A stretch of DNA of 7,638 bases from an uncultured Clostridia bacterium (GCA_944363005.1 CALVTV010000216.1:1-7638), one strand, 5' to 3'; counted from the stretch's first letter, positions 1-6,935 are shown. Translations and numbers: made by a program. The notes: a model not told the origin generated them from the sequence alone.

Positions 1-561
1 GCCGAGCAGATCGACGGCATCGTGGCGGATGGTCTGAAGGTGGATGTCACCGGTCCGGCCGTGGGCTTCCTGGGCCATCGCGGCTCCATTCCTTCCGGCG
101 TGGCGCTGCCGGAGGCGAATGCTGTGCTGGCCGACGCGCCGGAGCGGGGCTACGTGTTCAAGGCGGACACGGTTGAAGAGCTGGCGGCGCTCATCGGCGT
201 GGATGCTACGGCGCTGAGCGAGACCGTTGCGGCCCACAACGGCTATTGCGAAGCGGGCGTGGATGAGGAATTCGGCAAGGACGCTTCGCTGCTGGATGCC
301 ATCGGTGAGGGCCCGTATTACGCCATCAAGATGGCCAGCTACAGCTACAACACCGTCGCCGGCCTGGACATCAACGAGCAGTTCCAGGTGCTGGACACCG
401 ACGGCGAGCCGATTTCCGGCCTCTTCGCCGTGGGTAGCGACAGCGCGGGCGTGCTCTTCACGGAGAAGAAGCCGTACGTCACCTTCGGCGGTGCGAACAA
501 CGGCTGGGCGCTGACCTCGGCCTATGTCGGTGGCGAGATCATCGCGAACATGCTGAAGTAA
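1..561 (+). CDS. FAD-binding oxidoreductase (fumarate reductase/flavocytochrome c-like), C-terminal part
   Basis: The frame is open from the first base, so the start lies upstream and only the last 186 residues are visible. The GTG at 22 is internal. The visible part fits the FAD_binding_2 fold shared by fumarate reductase, urocanate reductase and related flavoproteins. A GPYYAIK segment is followed by the pattern NTVAGLDIN, VLDTDGEPISGLFAVGS and a Gly-rich FGGANNGWAL stretch before GGEII, which in this family closes the FAD site. The His and Arg that serve catalysis in classical fumarate reductases (the TxGG region and the NRLGG segment) are not evident: the equivalent stretches read NTVAGL and KPYVTFGG. 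The substrate is therefore unknown and is unlikely to be plain fumarate. The N-terminal FAD Rossmann motif, and any FMN-binding or signal region, are outside the window. A terminator follows 36 bases after the stop, so this is the last gene of its transcript. The family call is confident; the function is open. Confidence 0.85.
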   Translation, partial: AEQIDGIVADGLKVDVTGPAVGFLGHRGSIPSGVALPEANAVLADAPERGYVFKADTVEELAALIGVDATALSETVAAHNGYCEAGVDEEFGKDASLLDAIGEGPYYAIKMASYSYNTVAGLDINEQFQVLDTDGEPISGLFAVGSDSAGVLFTEKKPYVTFGGANNGWALTSAYVGGEIIANMLK

Positions 562-597
562 CCTGCGCTCTGGCCGTGTGCGCCAGGGACGAATACA

Positions 598-631
598 GGC
601 CGCTGCAACCCTGGGTTGCGGCGGCCCTTTT
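598..631 (+). terminator. Intrinsic terminator of the FAD oxidoreductase gene
   Basis: Two 13-base arms (598-610 and 614-626) pair along their whole length with one T-G wobble and a 3-base loop. They are followed by C and four T. The hairpin lies 36 bases after the oxidoreductase stop. The stem is very GC-rich, which compensates for a short T tract. Confidence 0.85.
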
Positions 632-784
632 GCGTTATGCCGGGAAAAAAAGAGGTACTCGGGCTTGTGATACTTCGAAAACTCGGGAGGTGAGGAAGGG
701 CTAGGCGTATCGCTTACGGCAAGACTGCGGAAGTTTTGCGGACTTTCAACGCCTTTTCTCTCTTCGCGCGGTCAATCAAATAGC
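632..784. other. Intergenic stretch between two terminators, no gene seen
   Basis: This is the middle of the 314-base gap between the convergent oxidoreductase and peptidoglycan-binding genes. I found no reading frame with a plausible ribosome binding site, no RNA gene and no clear repeat. A GGGAGG at about 685-690 resembles a Shine-Dalgarno sequence but has no start codon at a suitable distance. Confidence 0.5.
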
Positions 785-833
785 AAAACGCCTTTCCCTG
801 CGCACAGTGTAGTGCGGGGAAAGGCGTTTTTTT
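785..833. terminator. Bidirectional intrinsic terminator
   Basis: Arms 785-803 and 812-830 form a 19-bp stem with two G-T wobbles and an 8-base loop. On the plus strand it ends in seven T (827-833). On the minus strand the flanking A residues at 785-788 supply a shorter T run. It lies 43 bases beyond the stop of the leftward peptidoglycan-binding gene, so it most likely ends that transcript and also stops any rightward read-through. Confidence 0.88.
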
Positions 834-875
834 AATATGGGGACAAGCTGTGCGGTTTAATGGATGCAGGAAAGG

Positions 876-1775
876 TCATTGGGCTTCCTGAATGACGGGC
901 AATTCGCCGTTCAGCGTGACGGTAAAGCCCAGGTTGTAAAGCATGGAGGCGTTCAGGTACGCTTCTCCGCTGTAGACGTAGACCATGTTTTGCGCGTCGG
1001 CCAGGTAGATTGTCCCATCCGCAGAGCCCATGGCCGCTTCACTCAGGCCGTCCTGCCCGTCGGTCATCAGCGCGATTTCGCGCCCGTCCGTCTCGCGCAG
1101 CAGCTGCCAGCTTCCGGCGGCATAGGTGCTCTCGTAGTCAAACCAAGCGCTCACGCCGCAGAGCGGATAGAGCAGCTCTCCCTGTTCGTCGCGGCCGAGG
1201 ATCAGCGTCGTGCGTCGTTGTCCGACTTGCAGCGTCACTTCCTCCATGTCAAAGGGGGCCGAGGCGATGTCCGGCGTCGGCGTCACCACAGGCGTGGGGA
1301 TGGGCGTCGGGGTGGGAATGGGCGTTGGCGTGGGTTTGGCAACCACATCTTCGCTGAACATCCGCCCGATCGTCTCCGGGCCGACCTTGCCGTCGATCTT
1401 GGCCAGCTTGTGCGCTCGCTGGAATTCGTAGACCGCCGAGCGCGTGCCCAGGCCGAATATGCCGTCCAGTTCCCCCAAATAGTAGCCCAGCTGCGCCAGT
1501 CTGCGCTGCACGATGAGCACATCTTCGCCCTCCTTGCCGCGCATCAGGATGCGCTCGCCCAGCCCAGCTGCGTCCATCTCCTCCTGCGTGATCTCCTCCG
1601 TCCAGGCTTCGCCGGGCGTCGCCTCCTGCGGAGCAGGGCTGGGCGAAGGGGTGGCCGTGACGCTTGGGGTTGACGTGACTTGCACGCCGAGCCGCGCCGG
1701 CGTCTCCTCCGCCGCGGCCAGGGAACCCATCATCAGCAGCGCCAAAGCGGCTGATGCCCACATCCTTTTTTTCAT
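876..1775 (-). CDS. Secreted peptidoglycan-binding domain protein
   Basis: Product of 299 residues. Residues 1-22 form a signal peptide: the charged start MKKR, a hydrophobic core and a likely cut after LAAA. There is no lipobox Cys, so it should be secreted rather than a lipoprotein. A Thr/Ser/Pro-rich stretch (about 34-54) leads to a PG_binding_1 domain at about 76-142, with the typical pattern GEDVLIVQRRLAQLGYY, LDGIFGLGT, AVYEFQR and DGKVGPET. A Thr-Pro linker (147-169) joins it to a C-terminal domain of about 125 residues that I cannot assign. That domain faintly resembles copper-amine-oxidase N-terminal-like stalk domains. No hydrolase or transpeptidase motif is visible, so the likely role is wall attachment of the C-terminal domain. 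The ATG at 1790 is in frame but lies inside the ribosome binding site, so I start at 1775. The HAD gene ends 57 bases upstream with no terminator between, which suggests co-transcription. Confidence 0.85.
   Translation of the reverse strand: MKKRMWASAALALLMMGSLAAAEETPARLGVQVTSTPSVTATPSPSPAPQEATPGEAWTEEITQEEMDAAGLGERILMRGKEGEDVLIVQRRLAQLGYYLGELDGIFGLGTRSAVYEFQRAHKLAKIDGKVGPETIGRMFSEDVVAKPTPTPIPTPTPIPTPVVTPTPDIASAPFDMEEVTLQVGQRRTTLILGRDEQGELLYPLCGVSAWFDYESTYAAGSWQLLRETDGREIALMTDGQDGLSEAAMGSADGTIYLADAQNMVYVYSGEAYLNASMLYNLGFTVTLNGELPVIQEAQ
1269..1337 (-). repeat. Thr-Pro linker repeat inside the peptidoglycan-binding gene
   Basis: Residues 147-169 are built from imperfect PTPTPIPT units with a VVTPTP tail. 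On the plus strand this appears as repeated GGCGT(T/C)GG-like hexamers. Such linkers are common in secreted wall proteins of Clostridia. The DNA repeat could change length by slippage without breaking the frame. Confidence 0.8.
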
Positions 1776-1783
1776 GCTCAATT

Positions 1784-1788
1784 CCTCC
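1784..1788 (-). promoter_or_regulatory. Ribosome binding site that fixes the start at 1775
   Basis: GGAGG lies 8 bases before the ATG at 1775. The first G of this motif is the last base of the upstream in-frame ATG at 1790, so that ATG cannot be served by it. Confidence 0.85.
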
Positions 1789-1832
1789 ATGCCGCGTGCG
1801 GGGTTTGTCCCCGGCGGACCTTCACTTCTATC

Positions 1833-2477
1833 TTATATAAAGAAACGATCCAACATGCCACTTTCATGCATGTGAAAGCCATGCAAACCGCAATTTAGCG
1901 CACCTTCCACGTTTTGGAGTGTGTCGTCAATGAACAGTGTTCGCGCGGGCTCCAGGCCGCAGCTGTCGATCAGTTCCCGGTAGATCGCCTCTTCCGGCTT
2001 GAGGTGGTGGCACTGGAAGGAGATACAGCCGCCGTCAAAGGATTGAAAGAGGTCGGCAAACTTCTCCCGCAGGCGCGCATAGCCCTCGCGCGGGTAATTG
2101 GAGAGCAGGTAGAGCCGCTTGCCCGCGCGGCGGCAACGGCGCACGGCACGCCATCCCTCCTCGATCGGCGTTTTGAGCTCAATCCAGCCGTAGAGCGCGT
2201 GCAGATAATCCGCCTCGCGTCCGCCTGTTTGCCGGGCAAGGCGGGCGGCGGCCTCCTCATAGGTCAGGGTGCCGCGGTCAAAATCCGCCCAGTACGGCCC
2301 GTGGAACACGTGCTCAAGCATGTGGCGCTGCATGGCGGCATCGCCGGGGAAGAGCTGCTGCACGAAGCCGTCGGGTGCAAAGCGGATGAGCACATTGCCG
2401 ATATCAAAGACGACAGCATCCACCTTGTGCCAGGGCATGGTGTCGTAGGCGAGATCAAAACGGGTTGCGTTTGGCAT
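1833..2477 (-). CDS. HAD-superfamily hydrolase, YihX-like phosphatase
   Basis: Product of 214 residues, the usual size for a subfamily IA HAD phosphatase. Motif I is VVFDIGNVLI, with the nucleophile Asp25. Motif II is LLSN (Ser126, Asn127), motif III is Lys160 in HHLKPEEAIY, and motif IV is FIDD (Asp184, Asp185). Residues 32-118 would form the helical cap. The second Asp of the usual DxD in motif I is Gly27. The same DxGN form occurs in YihX-type enzymes, which dephosphorylate sugar phosphates such as glucose 1-phosphate, so this is not evidence of inactivity. The protein is cytoplasmic, with no signal or membrane segment. I start at 2477 because GGAGG lies 5 bases before that ATG; the ATGs at 2492 and 2549 are in frame but not served by it. 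A weak TATATA at 2504-2509 on the minus strand could be its -10 box, but no good -35 box is seen. The exact substrate is unknown. Confidence 0.88.
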   Translation of the reverse strand: MPNATRFDLAYDTMPWHKVDAVVFDIGNVLIRFAPDGFVQQLFPGDAAMQRHMLEHVFHGPYWADFDRGTLTYEEAAARLARQTGGREADYLHALYGWIELKTPIEEGWRAVRRCRRAGKRLYLLSNYPREGYARLREKFADLFQSFDGGCISFQCHHLKPEEAIYRELIDSCGLEPARTLFIDDTLQNVEGALNCGLHGFHMHESGMLDRFFI

Positions 2478-2482
2478 GGTTT

Positions 2483-2487
2483 CCTCC
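2483..2487 (-). promoter_or_regulatory. Ribosome binding site that fixes the HAD start at 2477
   Basis: GGAGG ends 5 bases before the ATG at 2477. An in-frame ATG at 2492 lies just upstream of this motif and therefore has no site of its own. Confidence 0.75.
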
Positions 2488-2552
2488 GTCATGGGTGTGA
2501 TGCTATATACTTCTCGCCCGGCCGTGCGATTTCCTGCATGCGGGGGCAAAGG

Positions 2553-2578
2553 AAAAGCTCCCGCGCGGGCGGGAGCTT
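2553..2578 (-). terminator. Intrinsic terminator of the phosphohexomutase gene
   Basis: On the minus strand a perfect 10-bp stem (2569-2578 with 2555-2564) closes a 4-base loop. It runs into four T, then CC and three more T. It lies 11 bases after the mutase stop and separates that gene from the HAD gene. Confidence 0.85.
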
Positions 2579-2589
2579 GTGGGGTAGCG

Positions 2590-4314
2590 TTACGCCATGA
2601 GCGCCTTGCAGGCGTCCACCAGCGCGGCGTTCTCGGCGGCGGAGTCCGCAGGGTTCGCGGCGTTGGTGTTGACGTAGAGCTTGATCTTGGGCTCGGTGCC
2701 GGAGGGACGGATGCAGACCCAGGCGTCGTCCTCGAGCTCGAAGTAGAGCACGTCGGATTTGGGCAGGCCCGCGGGGGTCACGGTGCCGTCGGCGGCGGTA
2801 CGGGTGCCGGCGAGGAAGTCGCGCACGGCGAGGACCTTCTTGCCGGCGAGTGCGGTGGGCGCGTCGGTGCGCAGGCTCTTCATGATGCTCTGCATCTTGG
2901 CGACGCCGTCCTTGCCCGGCAGCGTGACGGAGACGACCTTCTCGACGTAATAGCCGTAGGTCTTGTAGATCTCCTGAAGGATGTCGTAGAGCGTCTTGCC
3001 CTGCGTCTTGGCCCAGGCGGCCGCCTCCGCGATGAGCAGCGAGGCGTTCACGCCGTCCTTGTCGCGCACGAACGTAGAGGAGAGGAAGCCATAGCTCTCC
3101 TCAAAGCCGAAGACAAACGTGTGGTCGCCCTTGTCCTCAAACTGCTGGATCTTTTCGGCAATCCACTTGAAGCCGGTCAGCGTGTCAAAGCAGGTCAGGC
3201 CATAGCTCGCGGCGATCTTGCGCGCCAGCTCGGTGGAGACCACGGACTTGACTACCGCGCCGTTGGCGGGCAGCGTGCCGAGCGCCTTGCGGCTCTTGAG
3301 GATGTAGTACAGCAGCGTGCAGCCGATCTGGTTGCCCGTCATCAGGTAATACTTGCCCTCGTCGTCCTTGACGGCGATGCCCACGCGGTCGCAATCCGGG
3401 TCGGTGCCGAAGATGCAGTCCGCACCGACCTCGTCGGCCAGCTTCATGGCCAGGGTGAAAGCCGCAGGGTCTTCCGGATTGGGCACCTTGATGGTGGAGA
3501 AGTTCGGGTCCGGCAGCTCCTGTTCCTTGACGATATAGACGTTCTCAATGCCGATTTCCGCGAGAATGCGGCGCACCGGCTTGTTGCCGGAGCCATGCAG
3601 CGGCGTGTAGACGATCTTGAGTTCCTTGCCCGCGGTCTTCATCAGCTCCGGCTGCACGGAGAGCGTCTTGACGTCGGCGATGTAGTCGTCGTCGATCTCC
3701 TTGCGGCCGATGATCTGAAGCAGACCCGCTTCGCGCGCGGCGGCCTCGTCCATCTCCACCGCGTCCTGATAGCGGTTCTTGCGGATGAGCGCGAGCACCT
3801 GGTCGGCGTACTCCGGCGGCATCTGCGCGCCGTCCTCCCAGTAGACCTTGTAGCCGTTGTACTGCGGCGGGTTGTGGCTGGCGGTGATGACGATGCCCGC
3901 GATGGCATGCAGGTGGCGCACGGCATAGGAGAGCACCGGCACCGGGCGCAGCTCGTCAAAGAGGTAGACGTGAATGCCCTCGTGGGCCAGCACCAGCGCG
4001 GAAGCCTTTGCAAATTCCGGGCTCATGCGCCGGGAGTCGTAGGCGATGACCACGCCGCGCTTGGCGTACTCGGGGTTCTGGCTGTTGATGTAGTCGGCAA
4101 AGCCCTTGGTCGCCCGGCGCACGTTGTACAGGTTCATGCGGTTGGTACCGGCGCCCAGCACGCCGCGCATACCGGCCGTACCGAAGGACAGTTCCGTATA
4201 AAAGCGGTCCTCGATTTCCTTTTCATTGCCCTCGAGCGCTTTGAGTTCATCAACGGTCGCCTGATCGTTGGCAAAGTCGCGCAACCAGGCCTCGTATTGA
4301 TCACGATACGTCAT
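2590..4314 (-). CDS. pgcA: Phosphoglucomutase/phosphomannomutase (alpha-D-phosphohexomutase)
   Basis: Product of 574 residues, full length for the PgcA-type mutases of Firmicutes. It moves a phosphate between C1 and C6 of glucose or mannose through a phosphoserine enzyme, feeding UDP-glucose and wall or glycolipid precursors in the cytoplasm. All four signature loops are intact. They are the substrate-entry motif SFGTAGMRG near the N-terminus; the catalytic serine loop TASHNP with Ser146; the metal-binding loop DPDCDRVG with Asp305, 307 and 309; and the sugar-specificity loop GFEESYG at 403-409. The C-terminal phosphate-binding loop is RPSGTEP at 536-542. The start is set by a GGAGG about 9 bases upstream. 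It has its own promoter (4365-4392) and terminator (2553-2578), so it appears monocistronic. The symbol follows the Bacillus homologue; glucosamine mutase (GlmM) is unlikely because of the length and the GFEESYG loop. Confidence 0.95.
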   Translation of the reverse strand: MTYRDQYEAWLRDFANDQATVDELKALEGNEKEIEDRFYTELSFGTAGMRGVLGAGTNRMNLYNVRRATKGFADYINSQNPEYAKRGVVIAYDSRRMSPEFAKASALVLAHEGIHVYLFDELRPVPVLSYAVRHLHAIAGIVITASHNPPQYNGYKVYWEDGAQMPPEYADQVLALIRKNRYQDAVEMDEAAAREAGLLQIIGRKEIDDDYIADVKTLSVQPELMKTAGKELKIVYTPLHGSGNKPVRRILAEIGIENVYIVKEQELPDPNFSTIKVPNPEDPAAFTLAMKLADEVGADCIFGTDPDCDRVGIAVKDDEGKYYLMTGNQIGCTLLYYILKSRKALGTLPANGAVVKSVVSTELARKIAASYGLTCFDTLTGFKWIAEKIQQFEDKGDHTFVFGFEESYGFLSSTFVRDKDGVNASLLIAEAAAWAKTQGKTLYDILQEIYKTYGYYVEKVVSVTLPGKDGVAKMQSIMKSLRTDAPTALAGKKVLAVRDFLAGTRTAADGTVTPAGLPKSDVLYFELEDDAWVCIRPSGTEPKIKLYVNTNAANPADSAAENAALVDACKALMA

Positions 4315-4364
4315 GACACATAACCTCCGTCTATTTGAGATTGGCTTTTCGATTTTCTGTTTCC

Positions 4365-4392
4365 ATTATAATGCAAATCGCCTTGTTTTGAA
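4365..4392 (-). promoter_or_regulatory. Putative promoter of the phosphohexomutase gene
   Basis: On the minus strand a perfect TATAAT (4365-4370) has a weak -35 match, TTCAAA (4387-4392), 16 bases upstream. Transcription would start near 4358, about 44 bases before the ATG. The -10 box is convincing and the -35 box is weak. Confidence 0.65.
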
Positions 4393-4435
4393 AGAGGATT
4401 TTGAACACTTGTGTTGTTTTTTGCTAGGTTCGCTC

Positions 4436-4464
4436 TTGTTCGGCGGGAAAAAGGTGTGTATAAT
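4436..4464 (+). promoter_or_regulatory. Putative promoter of the pepF gene
   Basis: TTGTTC (4436-4441) and a perfect TATAAT (4459-4464) are 17 bases apart, the ideal spacing. Transcription would start near 4471, giving an untranslated leader of about 47 bases. It is divergent from the mutase promoter, and the two -10 boxes are about 90 bases apart. Confidence 0.75.
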
Positions 4465-4483
4465 AAAATGAAGTTGCAAAGCA

Positions 4484-4499
4484 GGCCCGCTTTCGGGCC
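4484..4499 (+). other. GC-rich hairpin in the pepF leader
   Basis: A perfect 6-bp stem (GGCCCG with CGGGCC) closes a CTTT loop. It ends 5 bases before the ribosome binding site GGAGG at 4504-4508. There is no T tract, so it is not a terminator. It could stabilise the 5' end of the mRNA or affect ribosome access. Confidence 0.6.
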
Positions 4500-4517
4500 G
4501 GATGGAGGGTAAGTCAA

Positions 4518-6269
4518 ATGAAGACGAATTGGGATCTTTCCGTATTTTACAAGGGCATGGATGACCCGGCGTTTGCCGCCGATTTGCAGGCGCTGCCCGG
4601 GCGCATTGATGCGCTGACGGCTTTGATCGATGCGCCGCAGGCTGACGACGGCAAAAAGGTGCGCGAGATCGTTGAGGAGCTTGAGCGCCTGAGCGTGTTC
4701 TGCGAGCCGCTGTACATGATGGTCATGCTCACGCTGTCCACGGACGCGCAGCAGCCGCAGGCGGATGCCGCGCAGACGCCGCTCAACCGCGCATCCATGG
4801 CGATGGCCCAGGCGGAGAGCCGCTTCTCGCGCTACCTGGCCTCTCTGCCCGATCTGGATGCGATCATCGAGGGGGATGAAGTGCTGCGCGCGCGTGGGTT
4901 TGTGCTGCGCGAGTACGCGCAAAAGGCTCGCCACCAGATTGACCCGGTGCTCGAAGGCCCGGTGCTCAAGATGCAGCTTTCCGGCGGCAAGGCGCTCTCC
5001 GAGCTGCGCGGCAAGCTGGAGGCGACGCTGACCGCCTGCTACCGCGGGGAGGAGACGCCGCTGGCCACCGTGCGCGGCATGGCGTACGACGCCGACGCCT
5101 GCGTGCGCCGCGACGCCTACGAGGCCGAAATCGCCTGCTATAAAAAGGTAGAACTGCCGATGAGCGTCTGCCTCAACAGCATCAAGGCGGAAGCCTGCAC
5201 CATTGCGGGCCTCAAGGGCTACAAGGACGTACTGGACATGACGCTCAGTGAGTCCCGCCTGACGAAGCAGACGCTGGATGCGATGTGGACGGCCATCCGC
5301 GAGGCACTGCCTGACTTGCGGGCATACTTCAAGGCCAAGGCGAAGCTGCTCGGGCACAAAAACGGCCTGCCGTTCTACGACCTGTTTGCGCCTGTGGGCG
5401 AGAGCACCCGCACTTACACCATCGAGGAAGCGCGCGACATCCTGCTCGACGTGTTCGGCCGCTTCTGCCCGGAGATGGCGCAGATGATGGAAACCGCCTT
5501 TGACGAGGGCTGGATCGACGTCTATCCCAAGGTTGGCAAGCGCGGCGGCGCATTCTGCGCGGGTTGTTACGACAAGAACATCAGCCGCGTGATGACCAAT
5601 TTCACCGGAAGTCTCTCCGACGTGAGCACGCTGGCGCACGAGCTTGGCCACGCGTTCAACAACCGGATGATGACGCGCATGCCGCTTTTGATGACCGAAC
5701 CGCCGATGCCCCTGGCCGAGACGGCGTCCACGTTCAACGAGACGGTGCTCTCCGCCCAGATGCGCAAGACCGCCAGCCGCGAAGAAGAGCTGATGCTGCT
5801 GGACGCGAGCCTGACGGAGAATACGCAGGTCGTCGTGGACATCTATTCCCGCTTCCTGTTTGAGCAGAAGGTCGTGGACGCGCAGGCGGATCACGCGCTG
5901 AGCGTCGAGGAGCTCAAGCAGACCATGCTCTGGGCGCAGGAGATGAGCTACGGCGACGGCCTTGACCCCGAGGTGCGCCATCCGTACATGTGGGCCTGCA
6001 AGAGCCACTATTATTCCACGGGCCGCCACTTCTACAATTTCCCGTACGCCTTCGGCGGCCTGTTCGCCCGCGGTCTGTACGCGCGCTATGAGCAGGAGGG
6101 CGAAGCGTTTGTGCCGGTTTACTGCGACCTGCTCTCCCGCTTTGGCAGCGACACCATCGAAAACATCACCGCCAGTGTGGGCATTGACGTGACTACGCCC
6201 GACTTCTGGCGTCAGGCTGTGGGCAGCATTGCGGAGGAAGCCCGCCGCTTTGCGCAGCTCGTCGGCTGA
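4518..6269 (+). CDS. pepF: Oligoendopeptidase F, M3 family zinc metallopeptidase
   Basis: Product of 583 residues, close to the roughly 590-600 usual for PepF of the M3B family. These cytoplasmic enzymes cut oligopeptides inside a closed channel. The zinc site is HELGH at 374-378 (His374, Glu375 catalytic, His378), with the third ligand Glu401 in LAETAST, 27 residues after His374. The C-terminal part carries HYYSTGRHFYNFPYAFGG, with His497, His504 and Tyr510 as candidates for the residues that bind substrate and stabilise the transition state. The N-terminal 200 residues are helical and lack a signal peptide, as expected for the lid region. GGAGG (4504-4508) sits 9 bases before the ATG. It has its own promoter and only a weak hairpin after the stop. 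The family is certain; the peptide preference is not readable from sequence. Confidence 0.95.
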   Translation: MKTNWDLSVFYKGMDDPAFAADLQALPGRIDALTALIDAPQADDGKKVREIVEELERLSVFCEPLYMMVMLTLSTDAQQPQADAAQTPLNRASMAMAQAESRFSRYLASLPDLDAIIEGDEVLRARGFVLREYAQKARHQIDPVLEGPVLKMQLSGGKALSELRGKLEATLTACYRGEETPLATVRGMAYDADACVRRDAYEAEIACYKKVELPMSVCLNSIKAEACTIAGLKGYKDVLDMTLSESRLTKQTLDAMWTAIREALPDLRAYFKAKAKLLGHKNGLPFYDLFAPVGESTRTYTIEEARDILLDVFGRFCPEMAQMMETAFDEGWIDVYPKVGKRGGAFCAGCYDKNISRVMTNFTGSLSDVSTLAHELGHAFNNRMMTRMPLLMTEPPMPLAETASTFNETVLSAQMRKTASREEELMLLDASLTENTQVVVDIYSRFLFEQKVVDAQADHALSVEELKQTMLWAQEMSYGDGLDPEVRHPYMWACKSHYYSTGRHFYNFPYAFGGLFARGLYARYEQEGEAFVPVYCDLLSRFGSDTIENITASVGIDVTTPDFWRQAVGSIAEEARRFAQLVG

Positions 6270-6278
6270 AAGGACAAC

Positions 6279-6303
6279 CTCATGACGCGCCAGGCGGCAT
6301 GAG
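6279..6303 (+). other. Weak hairpin after pepF
   Basis: CTCATG and CATGAG form a 6-bp stem. After one A/G mismatch a CGC/GCG extension closes a 5-base loop. It begins 10 bases after the pepF stop but has no T tract, so at best it is a weak or factor-assisted terminator. Confidence 0.35.
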
Positions 6304-6310
6304 AACCATC

Positions 6311-6340
6311 TTGCAATCCCTCCCCGCTTTATGCTATACT
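6311..6340 (+). promoter_or_regulatory. Putative promoter of smpB
   Basis: TTGCAA (6311-6316) and TATACT (6335-6340) are 18 bases apart. TG one base before the -10 box makes it an extended -10 promoter. Transcription would start near 6347, about 26 bases before the smpB ATG. Confidence 0.75.
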
Positions 6341-6372
6341 ATGCTGTAGCAGCGAGCGGGGAGGGATTCGTG

Positions 6373-6849
6373 ATGGCGCGCGCAAAGGGCATCAAACCCA
6401 TGGCCCAAAACAGAAAAGCGTTTCACGATTACTTCGTCGAGGAGCGCATCGAATGCGGCATGGAGCTTCGGGGCACCGAGGTCAAGAGCATGCGTCAGGG
6501 GCGCATGAACCTCAAGGAAAGCTTTGCGATGGTCAAGGACGGCGAGGTGTTCGTCAGCGGGATGCATATCAGCCCGTATGAGCAGGGCAACATCTTCAAT
6601 ACCGATCCGCTGCGGCCCAAGCGCCTGCTGCTGCACAAGAGCCAGATCCGCCACCTCGCGCAGGAGGCGGGCAAGATGGGCTATTCGCTCATCCCGCTAC
6701 AGGTCTATCTCAAGGACGGGCGCTTTAAAATGGAGCTTGGCCTTTGCAAGGGCAAAAAGCTGCACGACAAGCGTCAGGACATGGCCGAGCGCGATACCAA
6801 GCGCGAGATTCAGCGCGCGTTGCGCTCGAAGAACCGCGGCGAGGACTGA
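6373..6849 (+). CDS. smpB: SsrA-binding protein SmpB
   Basis: Product of 158 residues, the normal family length. SmpB binds the tRNA-like domain of tmRNA and places it in the A site of ribosomes stalled without a stop codon. The family signatures are present: AQNRKAFHDYF at 11-21, then ELRGTEVKSMRQGRMNLKES with the conserved Gly-Thr-Glu-Val-Lys core. The basic C-terminal tail starting GKKLHDKRQD enters the empty mRNA channel. I start at 6373 because GGGGAGGG at 6358-6365 lies just upstream and because family members begin a few residues before the AQNRKA motif. The ATG at 6331 overlaps the promoter. Its RNA partner ssrA lies 86 bases downstream, the classic arrangement. Between them is a 6-bp hairpin (6857-6862 with 6867-6872) with no T tract. 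Confidence 0.97.
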   Translation: MARAKGIKPMAQNRKAFHDYFVEERIECGMELRGTEVKSMRQGRMNLKESFAMVKDGEVFVSGMHISPYEQGNIFNTDPLRPKRLLLHKSQIRHLAQEAGKMGYSLIPLQVYLKDGRFKMELGLCKGKKLHDKRQDMAERDTKREIQRALRSKNRGED

Positions 6850-6899
6850 TTCCTTGCCAAGCGTCGGCTTGGGGCAGAAGCAACGAAAGCTGCAAACCT

Positions 6900-6929
6900 T
6901 TGCCGGTGATGCGGCCGGCAGCATATCGT
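6900..6929 (+). promoter_or_regulatory. Putative promoter of ssrA
   Basis: TTGCCG (6900-6905) and TATCGT (6924-6929) are 18 bases apart, each matching consensus at 4 of 6 positions. The -10 box ends 6 bases before the first base of tmRNA at 6936, as expected for a correctly placed start. The spacer contains an inverted repeat, TGCCGG-N8-CCGGCA (6901-6920). Confidence 0.5.
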
Positions 6930-6935
6930 TTTTAT

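Noticed and set aside
1269..1337. Short tandem repeat that could suggest a CRISPR or minisatellite
   Set aside because: It encodes the Thr-Pro linker in frame, the units are only about 6-18 bases and imperfect, and there are no spacers.
864..1673. A 269-codon plus-strand frame over the peptidoglycan-binding gene
   Set aside because: It is a shadow of the minus-strand gene, which has a signal peptide, a ribosome binding site and a known domain. The plus frame begins next to no ribosome binding site.
2504..2509. TATATA as a -10 box for the HAD gene
   Set aside because: No acceptable -35 box lies 16-18 bases upstream, so I did not list it as a promoter; it remains possible.
1914..2600. A 228-codon plus-strand frame over the HAD gene
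   Set aside because: It is antisense to a gene with all four HAD motifs and has no family resemblance of its own.
2476..4323. A 615-codon open frame on the plus strand, antisense to the mutase gene
   Set aside because: It lies opposite a gene with all four mutase signature loops. It shows low-complexity His/Val/Ala/Arg composition and matches no family, which is typical of a frame left open by GC-rich codon use.
4311..6029. A 572-codon open frame on the minus strand, antisense to pepF
   Set aside because: It is opposite a complete M3 peptidase with its zinc site, crosses the divergent promoter region, and is rich in Arg, His and Leu without recognisable motifs.
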